Below are positions 12,501 through 19,836 of a stretch of 64,000 nucleotides of DNA, in pieces. The notes under the pieces are model-generated. The model made no database searches. It was not told where the DNA came from and saw only the letters and a list, made by a program, of their open reading frames with translations. The stretch covers positions 1,154,503 to 1,218,502 of the forward strand of contig VWZW01006868.1 of the NCBI GenBank assembly GCA_013397115.1, in the 5' to 3' direction. This stretch comes from Edolisoma coerulescens. Its lineage: Eukaryota; Chordata; Aves; Passeriformes; Campephagidae. Positions within the stretch are counted from its first letter, which is position 1. The number at the start of each line of letters is the position of its first letter. The position numbers were made by a program, and so were the translations under genes.

Positions 12501-15500
12501 ATTCAACTTCTGAGCATTTGAAAAACTGATAGCTAAAAATAAGATATTTTCAGTGATTTTGATTTTCCCTTCACTATGCATACCTCATTTAAGCAAGTAG
12601 GAATGGATGTGGTTATTATACAATTAGAGTCAAGGAAAATATTTTAAAATAACATAATAAAGTAAACAAAATCTGAGAATGGTAGCCGGACAAAGGTACA
12701 TAAATATATTTAATGGTCAGTTTCTGCCTGGGGAAAAGAAATGTGAAGTAATGTGCAATGGAGTCAGGAGCTCAGAGGAAAAGAACAAAACTATTTTTTT
12801 CCTTGGAACACTGAGATGAAATACTACATCATATTACTCAGCAGATCATTACCTTCATTAGACCACTCTGGGTTCTTATGTGCAATGAGAAAGGTGTTAG
12901 ATGCTTTAGAAAATTCTAGTAGGGTTAATGTGGCTGAAAAGATGAAAAACAAGCTTGAATAAAGACCATTGTTTTCTGCTCTGCATCATGGAAGAAACAT
13001 GTCTTCTTCATAATCAGATGGTTTTATCAACTGACTAGATATTGGAGGAAAGGAAGGGAGGGAAGTGCTTCAAACCATTAGTGGAAGTGTATGGTACTGG
13101 CATCTGTGAGGCTTAGATTTGATAGGGGATGTTGGGAAGCCTCCAAGGCTAAAGATCCATAGAGGTGTTCTCTTATGTTCCCCTCATAACAGGGCTCCTC
13201 CTCAACCGCTTCTCTCAGGTTTCGTGTAATTGAATGTCAGTGTATAAACTGGTCCCATGCTCTTGATGCTAAAATTAAAGAGTTTCTACAAAACCACCAT
13301 TGCTGAGACCTCAGTCATGTTTCTCTGCAATTTTTAACTTTCTGTTGAAATAAGGCTGAAATTTTGAAACGTGCGCAAACATTTTCACATAAATGATAGC
13401 CACATGTATTATAAAATAGTTAATCACACTCAGACCTAAAAACAGGATCACTGCCTTTATGCCAAGTAATCTTTATTCTCAAAATATAAAGTATTTAGTT
13501 AAATAGGAAGACTTTACTTAACTATGTTACACTGGTTTAATACAACATCATAAAGGAGAATCTGCTTCAACACTATCTGCTTAACTTTTTAAAATTAGAA
13601 ATTATAAAATTTATCTCCAGAATAAAAATAGTCCACATCCCCAAATCCTGGAAATAACACACAGAGAAGTAAGAGAATTCTGAATTATGTTAAAAATGGA
13701 GTTGAACAAGATATTTTCCTCAATGCATTAACTAACTGAATACTATAACAACATCTGTTGGGTTTAGGAGACTTTTTACCAATTCAGTTAAAATCCATGC
13801 TTCAAACTTTCCTTTTCTGCTCTGTTGAATACAAAATCTAAATTGACTGCCATCTCTATTTTTAGAAATTACTGTAAGTCAAATTTTTACCTGGTAATTG
13901 ACAGCATCTCTATCATATGAGCTCCCATGGCAGAAAAGGTTCAAATATAGTTGAGACACATGTTCTATCTGAGATATTTAAATCAAGAAGCACCTGATTC
14001 CAAAATCCTATGTGACATATAACTTTTACTATCGAAATTCTGTCTCAAAGTCTTTTGTAGAACCTGAAATCAGCTAAAAGGTCTTTGCTTATCTTCATTC
14101 CTTAGTAATATAACACTGCACTGTCATGGCTTTGAATTATGGTGCATTTATAAAAGTCAAACATCAGAAAAGAAAATTACTCCTCCCTGTGATCATAACA
14201 TAAATTTAAAAGTGGAGCCAAATTTTATGGGATTGAAAGTGATGTGGCTATTAACTTAACACAATGATTTTGTAGAAATGCCAAATATACCATGCAGTCT
14301 GCCTGACTGCTGCCCTGTGGGTCCTCTCCATCACCAATCACACTGGTTATCCCATTGTGTTATTTTTGATCTACTAACCTATTTCAGACTAGACTGCACA
14401 AACATACACTACACAGAACAGAAATAAATGTGATGTCATATAATAGAATCTCTCCTAGAACCACAACATTTCAGGAAATGTTTTTTTACTTTACAAAAAG
14501 TTCTCAGTCAGCATATCAGGGATGTGCAGTGCAACACAGCAAAATAAATTAAAAGGTGTATAGCCATGCATACAGAAACAAACAATTAGAAAAACCCTCT
14601 TTGATGGTCAAAAAGAGAATTCTGGAAGTCAAATTCAGACTTCTGACATCTGATATTTAATTTTATTTTTTTTTAAAGCAGTCCATAGTTTCACTGATTT
14701 GTTTTGTTTTGCAGACACTGAAGGAAAGATAGCTGCCACTGAAAGATTAGAAATTGTCTTTAAAACATTAAGTAAACATATAAAAAGTGTACATGAAAAG
14801 TTGAACTACCAGGAAAGCTAATTTAACATCACTGCTCTATTGTTTGTCGGTTTCTAATATGTACTTATAAATGTCAAAACACAACAGAGCTCTTACAGGA
14901 AAGAAATTAAAATTGAAGGGCTCAGCTGCCCCTGAACAAGGCACTTTCTCAAGACTAATGCAATGCAACATCTCCCTTCATTGCTTGTTCAGGCTGTCAA
15001 AAACTTGGATCAGTGAGCTTTTCCTTGCCAGAGAAGTGAAGCTACACAGACAGGAAGAGAAGGTGGGGAGAAACTGGAAACTTTGAGCTAGTAAAATTAG
15101 GCCAGCAGCAAATTGCTACCTCCTTGCCCAGAGCAAGAATGATACTGTGACTCAGAAAGGTGTCTGAATTTTGATGGCTCTAGGGCATCTCATTAAATAA
15201 TGCAGTTCAATTGCTGCACTTTCTATGCTTAATAAAGGCAATACAATGCTAGAATCAGTTATTAGGAGAAACTATAAAAAAGTTCAGGTTATTTTAAAAT
15301 ATATAGGGGACCATGTCAGTATAAGTATCTGAAGGTAATTCTACCACAAGCCAGGTGAGTAAACCTCAGCCTCCTGGACACAAAGATTCTATAATCTTTC
15401 TTTCTTGGGGAAGAAAGACTGGCCCATTGGTAACTGAAGCCAAGTGCCCACAGGTGACATTAATAGGGTTATTTATCACATGAAAAGACGTGGGGTTGTT

Positions 15501-15741
15501 CACGTAACTCTTTGCAGCTGCTGCTTAGTGTGCTAACAGCATCACAGTAACACTGAGGGAAGGGGAAACGTTTTATGGTATGAAAACCAACAAAAACTCT
15601 GAGTTTGACACCGGTGTCTTTAGCGGGCTGAAGGAGAACACCTCTCCTGCTCCACTCTCCCTAAGGAAAGTCCCCCTTTTTGCCCATCCTTGGCAGTGCT
15701 CTTGTTGTCCTGTTTTGCCTGTTCTGGATGGTAGGGTAGAG
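9510..15741. other. AT-rich intronic sequence
   Basis: I saw no gene, tail-bearing CR1 or RNA. From about 15480 the base composition begins to rise in GC towards the nested locus. Frames on both strands at 15573-15833 are overlapping and not convincing. Confidence 0.6.
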
Positions 15742-15780
15742 TGTGCCTTTGGTGAGTTTGCTGGTGACACAAAACTGTGT
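15742..15780 (+). mobile_element. Short CR1 reverse-transcriptase scrap
   Basis: The encoded FGEFAGDTKLC resembles the CR1 polymerase box region (FADDTKL), with one catalytic Asp read as Gly. Only about 40 bp are recognisable and the flanks are not CR1-like, so this could be coincidence. Confidence 0.35.
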
Positions 15781-16099
15781 CTCCAGCCAGGTGCCTCCAG
15801 CCGCACTAGGGGGTAATGTTTGCTAATGTCCATTTATGTTCTCTGTATCTTCTGGTTATTCCCAACCTGTCGATGCTAAACTTTCAGAGTCTAGGAATCT
15901 TCTTTTTGTTGATCAAAGCCCATCAGGCCTCAGCCAGGAAAATGAAAAGCCTTGGTGAAAAGAGTCTTTTGAAGAAAACCTTCAATTTCTCCCCCACCTT
16001 GGCAAAGACGAACAAACCCATGACAAAAGTGACTTAAACATTTTAGAAGTTGTATCATTTCCAACAGAGCCACTGCCCACCACCCTCTGGCTGCGTCCA
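15781..16099. other. Transition into the GC-rich island
   Basis: Moderate GC, with overlapping open frames on both strands that do not agree on a product. Nothing recognised. Confidence 0.5.
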
Positions 16100-16382
16100 T
16101 CTGGCCCATGGCTCGTGCCCAGGATAGGCCACCCTCCAAAGCCAGGGCTCTGCAGCGTGGGGCTCGGGCTGTCGTGTGGGACCGTGCCCAAAGCCTCACA
16201 GGGCTCTGGGCACATCAGAGGCTACAAGTGCCCAAGTCCGAGGACTGCTCCGTGCCGGTTCCAGTGCGTTTGGCTGTTGAAGGGATGTCGGGCGTGGCCC
16301 TTTGTGACCCAGGCGCGTCATGTCAGGGCCCTTGGTGATGCGTGACCTTGTGGTGTCCAGAGGCTCTTGTGACACGGCGGAG

Positions 16383-16409
16383 CCCCGCCCTGCTGGAGGG
16401 GTATCTAAG
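16383..16409 (+). promoter_or_regulatory. GC box and TATA-like element upstream of the nested GC-rich locus
   Basis: A CCCCGCCC Sp1-type box (16383-16390) lies 11 bases upstream of TATCTAAG (16402-16409). The first ATG in good context (gcacaATGG, 16498) is about 90 bases downstream, which allows a short 5' UTR. The spacing is that of a compact TATA promoter. No transcript evidence is available here. Confidence 0.35.
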
Positions 16410-16497
16410 GGGCGCAGAGCCCTGGGGTGCCCAGTCCCAGGAGAGCCGCTGTGTCACGAGGAAGCAGCTCCCCTGAGAGCCTCTGCAGCAGAGCACA

Positions 16498-16917
16498 ATG
16501 GAGATGCTCACGGAGGAGGCGAACCCCAACTGCTCCCCTGCCACGGAGCGGCCGGGCCTGCGCATGAAGCCCCAGGTGACAGCCAGCCCCGGAGGGAGAG
16601 GGGGCGGAGGAAGCTGGGATGGGGCCAGAGGGCAGCTGCCTGGGGGCCAGGGCCTTGTAGCCCCTGATGTGCCAAGGCAGTCACCTCCTTCCCCCATGGC
16701 CGGGGCACAGAGCCAGGGCCCAGCTCCACACAGCCCCTGCTGGCCCCCAGGCCTCTCCCCTGAGTGGTGGCTGGCAGAGCTCCTAGAGGAGTGGGAGAGA
16801 ACAATCAAGTTGATAGCGTGGGACTGGGCCAGGGAGGAGGGAGAGGAGGAACCCTCCGTGGACCAGGAACTGCCCCAGTGGGGAAGTCTGTCCCAATGGG
16901 AGCCTGAGAGACGCTGA
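16498..16917 (+). CDS. Unrecognised nested gene, N-terminal part (ends at an in-frame TGA)
   Basis: I do not recognise this protein. The ATG has A at -3 and G at +4. The 139-codon frame reads MEMLTEEANPN at the start, then a Gly/Pro-rich section, then a more convincing segment from about residue 90 (SPEWWLAELLEEWERTIKLI) that is Trp/Glu/Leu-rich and probably helical. It then enters the LSQ-type 33-bp repeats and stops at TGA 16915-16917. The same frame continues coherently after the TGA for at least four more repeat units, so the stop looks like a lesion, an error or a spliced-out site. A possible short intron (CAG followed by GTGACA at 16576, to an AG at 16778-16779) would keep frame, so exon structure cannot be settled here. 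The locus runs opposite to IL1RAPL1. Confidence 0.4.
   Translation: MEMLTEEANPNCSPATERPGLRMKPQVTASPGGRGGGGSWDGARGQLPGGQGLVAPDVPRQSPPSPMAGAQSQGPAPHSPCWPPGLSPEWWLAELLEEWERTIKLIAWDWAREEGEEEPSVDQELPQWGSLSQWEPERR
16702..16750 (+). repeat. Internal repeat unit A of the nested locus (pairs with 17524-17573)
   Basis: The segment starting GGGGCACAGAGCC and ending in a C-rich run plus CAG is repeated, with few changes, at 17524-17573. Both copies are read in the matching codon phase (GAQS.GPAPH.PC), which favours a coding or exon-level duplication. Both also end in a pyrimidine tract plus CAG, so they could instead be paired 3' splice sites. Confidence 0.55.
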
Positions 16918-17172
16918 GGGCTGTCCCAGCAGCCAGACATAGGGATCCAAGAGCTGTCCCAAGAGGAAGATGACAGCGACAAAGTGCTTCCCCAAGGGGA
17001 ACACTCCTTTCACCAGGAGCTGTTCGAAGGAGAAGTCAAAGAAGACCCAGAATTGTCCCAAAGGGGAGGCGACGTGACAAAGACGAGTTGCAGGACTGGA
17101 AGCGCATCACCATCCGCACCATCTGGGTCAACCCTAAGTACCCACAGCTCCTCGAGGACCCCGACGCTGCTC
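16882..17172 (+). repeat. 291-bp direct duplication, copy 1 (probable assembly artefact)
   Basis: By eye this is identical to 17174-17464, with a single N (17173) between the copies. It begins GGAAGTCTGTCCC and ends CCCCGACGCTGCTC. It looks like an unmerged overlap of contig ends. Confidence 0.85.
16888..17058 (+). repeat. 33-bp (11-codon) tandem repeats in the nested locus
   Basis: Five diverged 33-bp units start at 16888, 16921, 16954, 16987 and 17020, with a partial sixth from 17053 and a short partial unit before (16870-16887). Each opens with a codon for Leu, then mostly Ser/Pro-Gln (CTGTCCCAG, CTGTCCCAA, CTTCCCCAA, CTGTTCGAA, TTGTCCCAA). The remaining positions vary, but the 11-residue spacing and reading frame are kept, and the encoded units are mostly acidic. 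Frame-preserving periodicity supports past selection as protein. The second assembly copy (17180-17350) repeats the same units. Confidence 0.7.
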
Positions 17173-17173
17173 N
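17173..17173. other. Single-N assembly join
   Basis: An N sits exactly between the two 291-bp copies. This suggests a gap placeholder between overlapping contigs rather than an ambiguous base call. Confidence 0.85.
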
Positions 17174-17464
17174 GGAAGTCTGTCCCAATGGGAGCCTGAG
17201 AGACGCTGAGGGCTGTCCCAGCAGCCAGACATAGGGATCCAAGAGCTGTCCCAAGAGGAAGATGACAGCGACAAAGTGCTTCCCCAAGGGGAACACTCCT
17301 TTCACCAGGAGCTGTTCGAAGGAGAAGTCAAAGAAGACCCAGAATTGTCCCAAAGGGGAGGCGACGTGACAAAGACGAGTTGCAGGACTGGAAGCGCATC
17401 ACCATCCGCACCATCTGGGTCAACCCTAAGTACCCACAGCTCCTCGAGGACCCCGACGCTGCTC
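17174..17464 (+). repeat. 291-bp direct duplication, copy 2
   Basis: This matches 16882-17172 at an offset of 292 including the N. Because 292 is not a multiple of three, the duplication itself shifts the reading frame. Both copies contain the same TGA and the same apparent 1-base slip. Confidence 0.85.
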
Positions 17465-17718
17465 CCCAGGACTCGGCCAAGGCAGCAGCTTCTCTGGCCT
17501 TGGCTGAGCAGGGGAAGGCAGCAGGGGCACAGAGCCGGGGCCCTGCCCCGCACGGCCCCTGCTGCCCCCCCAGCCCCTCAGCTCCCCAGCCGGGAGCCCA
17601 GACCCTCAGGCAGCGGCCAGATCCCCCCAGGAAACGTCCGTCCCGCTTCAGGTGGGCGCTGCGGGCCCTGCGGGCGCTGTTCCGCTGCCCCTGCCTGAGG
17701 CCACAGCCGGACGAGTAG
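17380..17718 (+). CDS. Unrecognised nested gene, C-terminal part
   Basis: This is the 3' reading frame of the same locus. It contains no ATG, so it must be the downstream part of a longer protein. It begins QDWKRITIRTIWVNPKYP, then runs through an Ala/Gln-rich section and a Pro-rich section that echoes the N-terminal part (GAQSRGPAPHGPC versus GAQSQGPAPHSPC). It ends in a basic Arg-rich tail (PRKRPSRFRWALRALRALF) and a TAG at 17716-17718. It is offset by one base from the repeat-bearing frame: one base appears to be missing near the CAAAGGGG run at 17351-17358 (and likewise near 17059-17066 in the other assembly copy). It could be a pseudogene, a gene with assembly errors, or a spliced gene. 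No family is assigned. Confidence 0.4.
   Translation: MQDWKRITIRTIWVNPKYPQLLEDPDAAPQDSAKAAASLALAEQGKAAGAQSRGPAPHGPCCPPSPSAPQPGAQTLRQRPDPPRKRPSRFRWALRALRALFRCPCLRPQPDE
17524..17573 (+). repeat. Internal repeat unit B of the nested locus
   Basis: This is the partner of 16702-16750: same GGGGCACAGAGCC start, same codon phase, one extra C in the terminal C run. Confidence 0.55.
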
Positions 17719-17879
17719 CGCCCGCTGCCCACGCCATGCTTGGCCCTGCAGGTGGCGGCTGGCCCGGAGCCTGCCCGGCGTCCTGAGGGAGCTACTTGGG
17801 CTGCCTTTGCCTGAACGTGTCCCTCCAGGCTGAGCAGGATTGTGACACAAACCATTCTTCCATTACAATGAAAGTTGGA

Positions 17880-18345
17880 AAGTTAAAGAGTAGTAGTGAG
17901 AAAAAAAAACACGAAAAAAAACCCCACCAAAAAAAAAAAATCCCCCCGAAAAAGCAAAAAAAATAAGAATAGGAATAAGAATAGGAATAAGACGATGATG
18001 AAGAAACAGTAGTAATAAATAATAATAGTAAGAAAAAGAATAACAATAAAATAGTAAGTTGATTAAGAATAATAAAAATAGGAATAAGAATACCAAGAAG
18101 AAGAAATTGTAGTAGTTGTAAATGAAGAAGAAGAAGATGGAGATGATGAAGAGGAAGAAATAATAGTGGTAAAAAATAAGAAGAATAAGAAATACAATAA
18201 GAAGAATAAGAAAAATAAGAATGACTAAGATGAAGAAAAAGAAATAGTAGTAGTAGTCGTAGCAGTAAAGAAGAAGAAGAAAACGACTAAGATGAAGAAG
18301 AAGATGAAATACTAGAAGTAGTAAATAATAATATCAAATTAAAAT
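17880..18345 (+). repeat. Long polypurine tract, A-rich with AAG/AAT/AGT/ATG triplets
   Basis: About 460 bp are dominated by A with G, mixed with short AAT, AGT and ATG triplets, and with very little C after 17960. It starts as A-runs broken by C-runs (17900-17950), then becomes degenerate trinucleotide and hexamer repeats (for example AATAAG and AATAGG near 17967-17990). The long open frames on its minus strand (Tyr/Ser/Phe-rich) are compositional only. It may have grown from a poly(A) tail. Confidence 0.8.
18014..18019 (+). terminator. AATAAA, possible polyadenylation signal of the nested locus
   Basis: This is the first AATAAA downstream of the TAG at 17718 that I noted, but it lies within an A/AAT-rich repeat where the motif is expected by chance. 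Two further copies at 18494-18499 and 18510-18515 lie in less biased sequence and are equally plausible. Confidence 0.15.
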
Positions 18346-18362
18346 ACACCTCCACACATCTT

Positions 18363-18412
18363 CTAGAATCACGGAATGACAGGAAGGGCCTTAGATCATC
18401 TAGTTCCAACTG
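18363..18412 (-). mobile_element. CR1 3' tail fragment (minus)
   Basis: On the minus strand this reads as a CR1 3' end: a GTTGGAACTAGATGATCTAAGG-like stretch, then CCCTTCCTG, then ATTCCGTGATTCT. Only about 50 bp are present, so it is an extreme 5' truncation or a remnant. Confidence 0.65.
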
Positions 18413-18415
18413 ATT

Positions 18416-18490
18416 ATCTTCTGCTCTCTCTATCTCTCTCTCCCTGACATCTTTCCTATTTCTTTCTATCTCTCTACCTCCCCTTTCTTG
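18416..18490 (+). repeat. CT-rich (polypyrimidine) tract
   Basis: This is a CTCTCT/TATCTCTC-type run between two oppositely oriented CR1 tails. It lies just after the polypurine tract, so strand purine bias flips here. Confidence 0.6.
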
Positions 18491-18599
18491 TTTAATAAAA
18501 TCCGTGTTAAATAAAATCTGTATGTTGTCACCATACATTCTCATTTGCACCTTAATTGGGGCAGAGGCATCTCTGCCTAACGGGATCATAACACCTGGG

Positions 18600-18640
18600 C
18601 AGGGTCCCTTCCAGCTGCTAGCATTCCATGATTCTATCAG
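18600..18640 (+). mobile_element. CR1 3' tail fragment (plus)
   Basis: It reads GGGTCCCTTCCAGCTGC then ATTCCATGATTCTAT, the CR1 3' end in plus orientation, about 40 bp only. It faces away from the minus-strand tail at 18363-18412. Confidence 0.6.
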
Positions 18641-19554
18641 CTCCTTGCTTCCCTTTTCTTCTTCTCTCTGCTTCGAGGTGGGAATGTGCTTGAAAATGTC
18701 CAGCAAAAAACCATTTCTGTGGGAGCCCACATGGTTTCACAACCTTGTCACCTGCACCTGCACAGTTCCCTTGGGAGGCACGGCAGAAACAGCACCCTGG
18801 GAGCCTCGGTAATTCCTCTCTGTGATCTGTGGCACACAATGCAATGGTCTGGAATTCCAGTTTCCAGCAAGGAAAAGATGTTCCTGCCCTTTGAGGCAAA
18901 GCTCTGAAAGGGCTGAAACCCAAGCAGAGCAAGATCTTACAATGACATTTCATGACGAGCCTTCATAACTTAATCAAGGGTTTTTTCAGCACATGGACTG
19001 GGAAAAATGATGTGGTGAGGGTCTTTGCCTGGAGCTGCCACAGATACAGATAGATACCAGGAAAGAAACAGAGCAGGCAAAGACAGGCTGAAGAGAAAGG
19101 AGGACACGAAGAGCCCTAAGCTGAAAAGCAAAGCGGAACCTACTGAAAAGGTATGGGACAGAAATCAAGAAATCTGAAACCTTTATTTACTATCCAAATA
19201 AAATTTCCTCCCTTTGTCAGAAACCTCCTCCTGATAACAACAGTCATCCAGCATGGTTTTCAGAAAGTGCTTAGTTCTGAATGGATGTTGTGGGCTGCAG
19301 ACACAATGAAACACGCAATGGGGTTTTTCCTCATTCTCCTCAGTAGAGGACATGATGAGGGTGCCAGGAAGAAAAGGGCAGCTTGTGTTCACCCTTCAAT
19401 GGGACATGGAGGGGCAAAAGGTCTCGTGTTCTCTGCAGCTGTTCCCATAGGGATGTGAAGGCTGATCCCAGACCCCAAGTGTCACATTAAGGGGTACCTT
19501 CATGCAATGCTCACTTGGTATTGAGGGACAGCATGGCAATTTTATTCACTGGCT
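18641..19554. other. Intermediate-GC sequence between CR1 copies
   Basis: Slightly richer in G and C than the surrounding intron, with several 60-110 codon frames on both strands and no recognisable domain. It may include an old degraded repeat. Confidence 0.45.
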
Positions 19555-19836
19555 CTTCTCAGTGGTGACAGGCAATAGGACAAGAGGCAACAGGCAGAAA
19601 CTGATGCACAGGAAGTTACACCTGAATATGAGGAAGAACTTCTTCACTGTGCAGTGACTCTGTACACAGATTGCCCAGAGAGGTTGTGGAGCCTCCCTCA
19701 CTGGAGATATTCAAGAGCCAACTGAATGCAATCCTATGCCCTGTGCTCTGGGATGACCCTGCTTGAGCAGGGAGGTTGGACCAGATGACCAGATGTGGTC
19801 CCTTCAAACCTAACCCATTCTATGATTCTGTGATCC
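19555..19836 (+). mobile_element. CR1 LINE, 5'-truncated 3' end
   Basis: A standard CR1 3' UTR: GGCAATAGGACAAGAGGCAAC, GAGGAAGAACTTCTTCACTGTG, TTGCCCAGAGAGGTTGTGGA, GGTTGGACCAGATGACC, and a terminal CCATTCTATGATTCTGTGAT. It is in plus orientation, antisense to IL1RAPL1. Confidence 0.92.

Larger units (their letters stand above)
16100..17860 (+). other. GC- and CpG-rich island inside the AT-rich intron
   Basis: Base composition changes sharply from the AT-rich flanks to sequence rich in C, G and CpG, and turns abruptly into an A-rich tract after about 17880. The island contains the nested candidate gene and its promoter-like elements. The part before 16380 (16100-16380) has no coding frame I trust. 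It may be promoter-proximal sequence or part of an insertion. Confidence 0.7.

Noticed and set aside
16108..16345. Overlapping 76-codon plus-strand frames before the nested gene
   Set aside because: GC-rich DNA has few stops in any frame. These lie upstream of the TATA-like element and show no repeats or phase conservation.
16323..16982. 219-codon minus-strand frame across the nested locus
   Set aside because: The in-phase 33-bp repeats and paired GAQS modules support the plus strand. The minus frame is Ser/Leu/Gly low-complexity and mirrors the codon bias of the plus frame.
17792..18096. Tyr/Ser/Phe-rich minus-strand frames
   Set aside because: They result from the polypurine tract's composition. 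No protein-like features.
18363..18640. A tRNA-derived SINE with a CR1 tail
   Set aside because: I could not find A and B box promoter sequences or a tRNA-like head between the tails.
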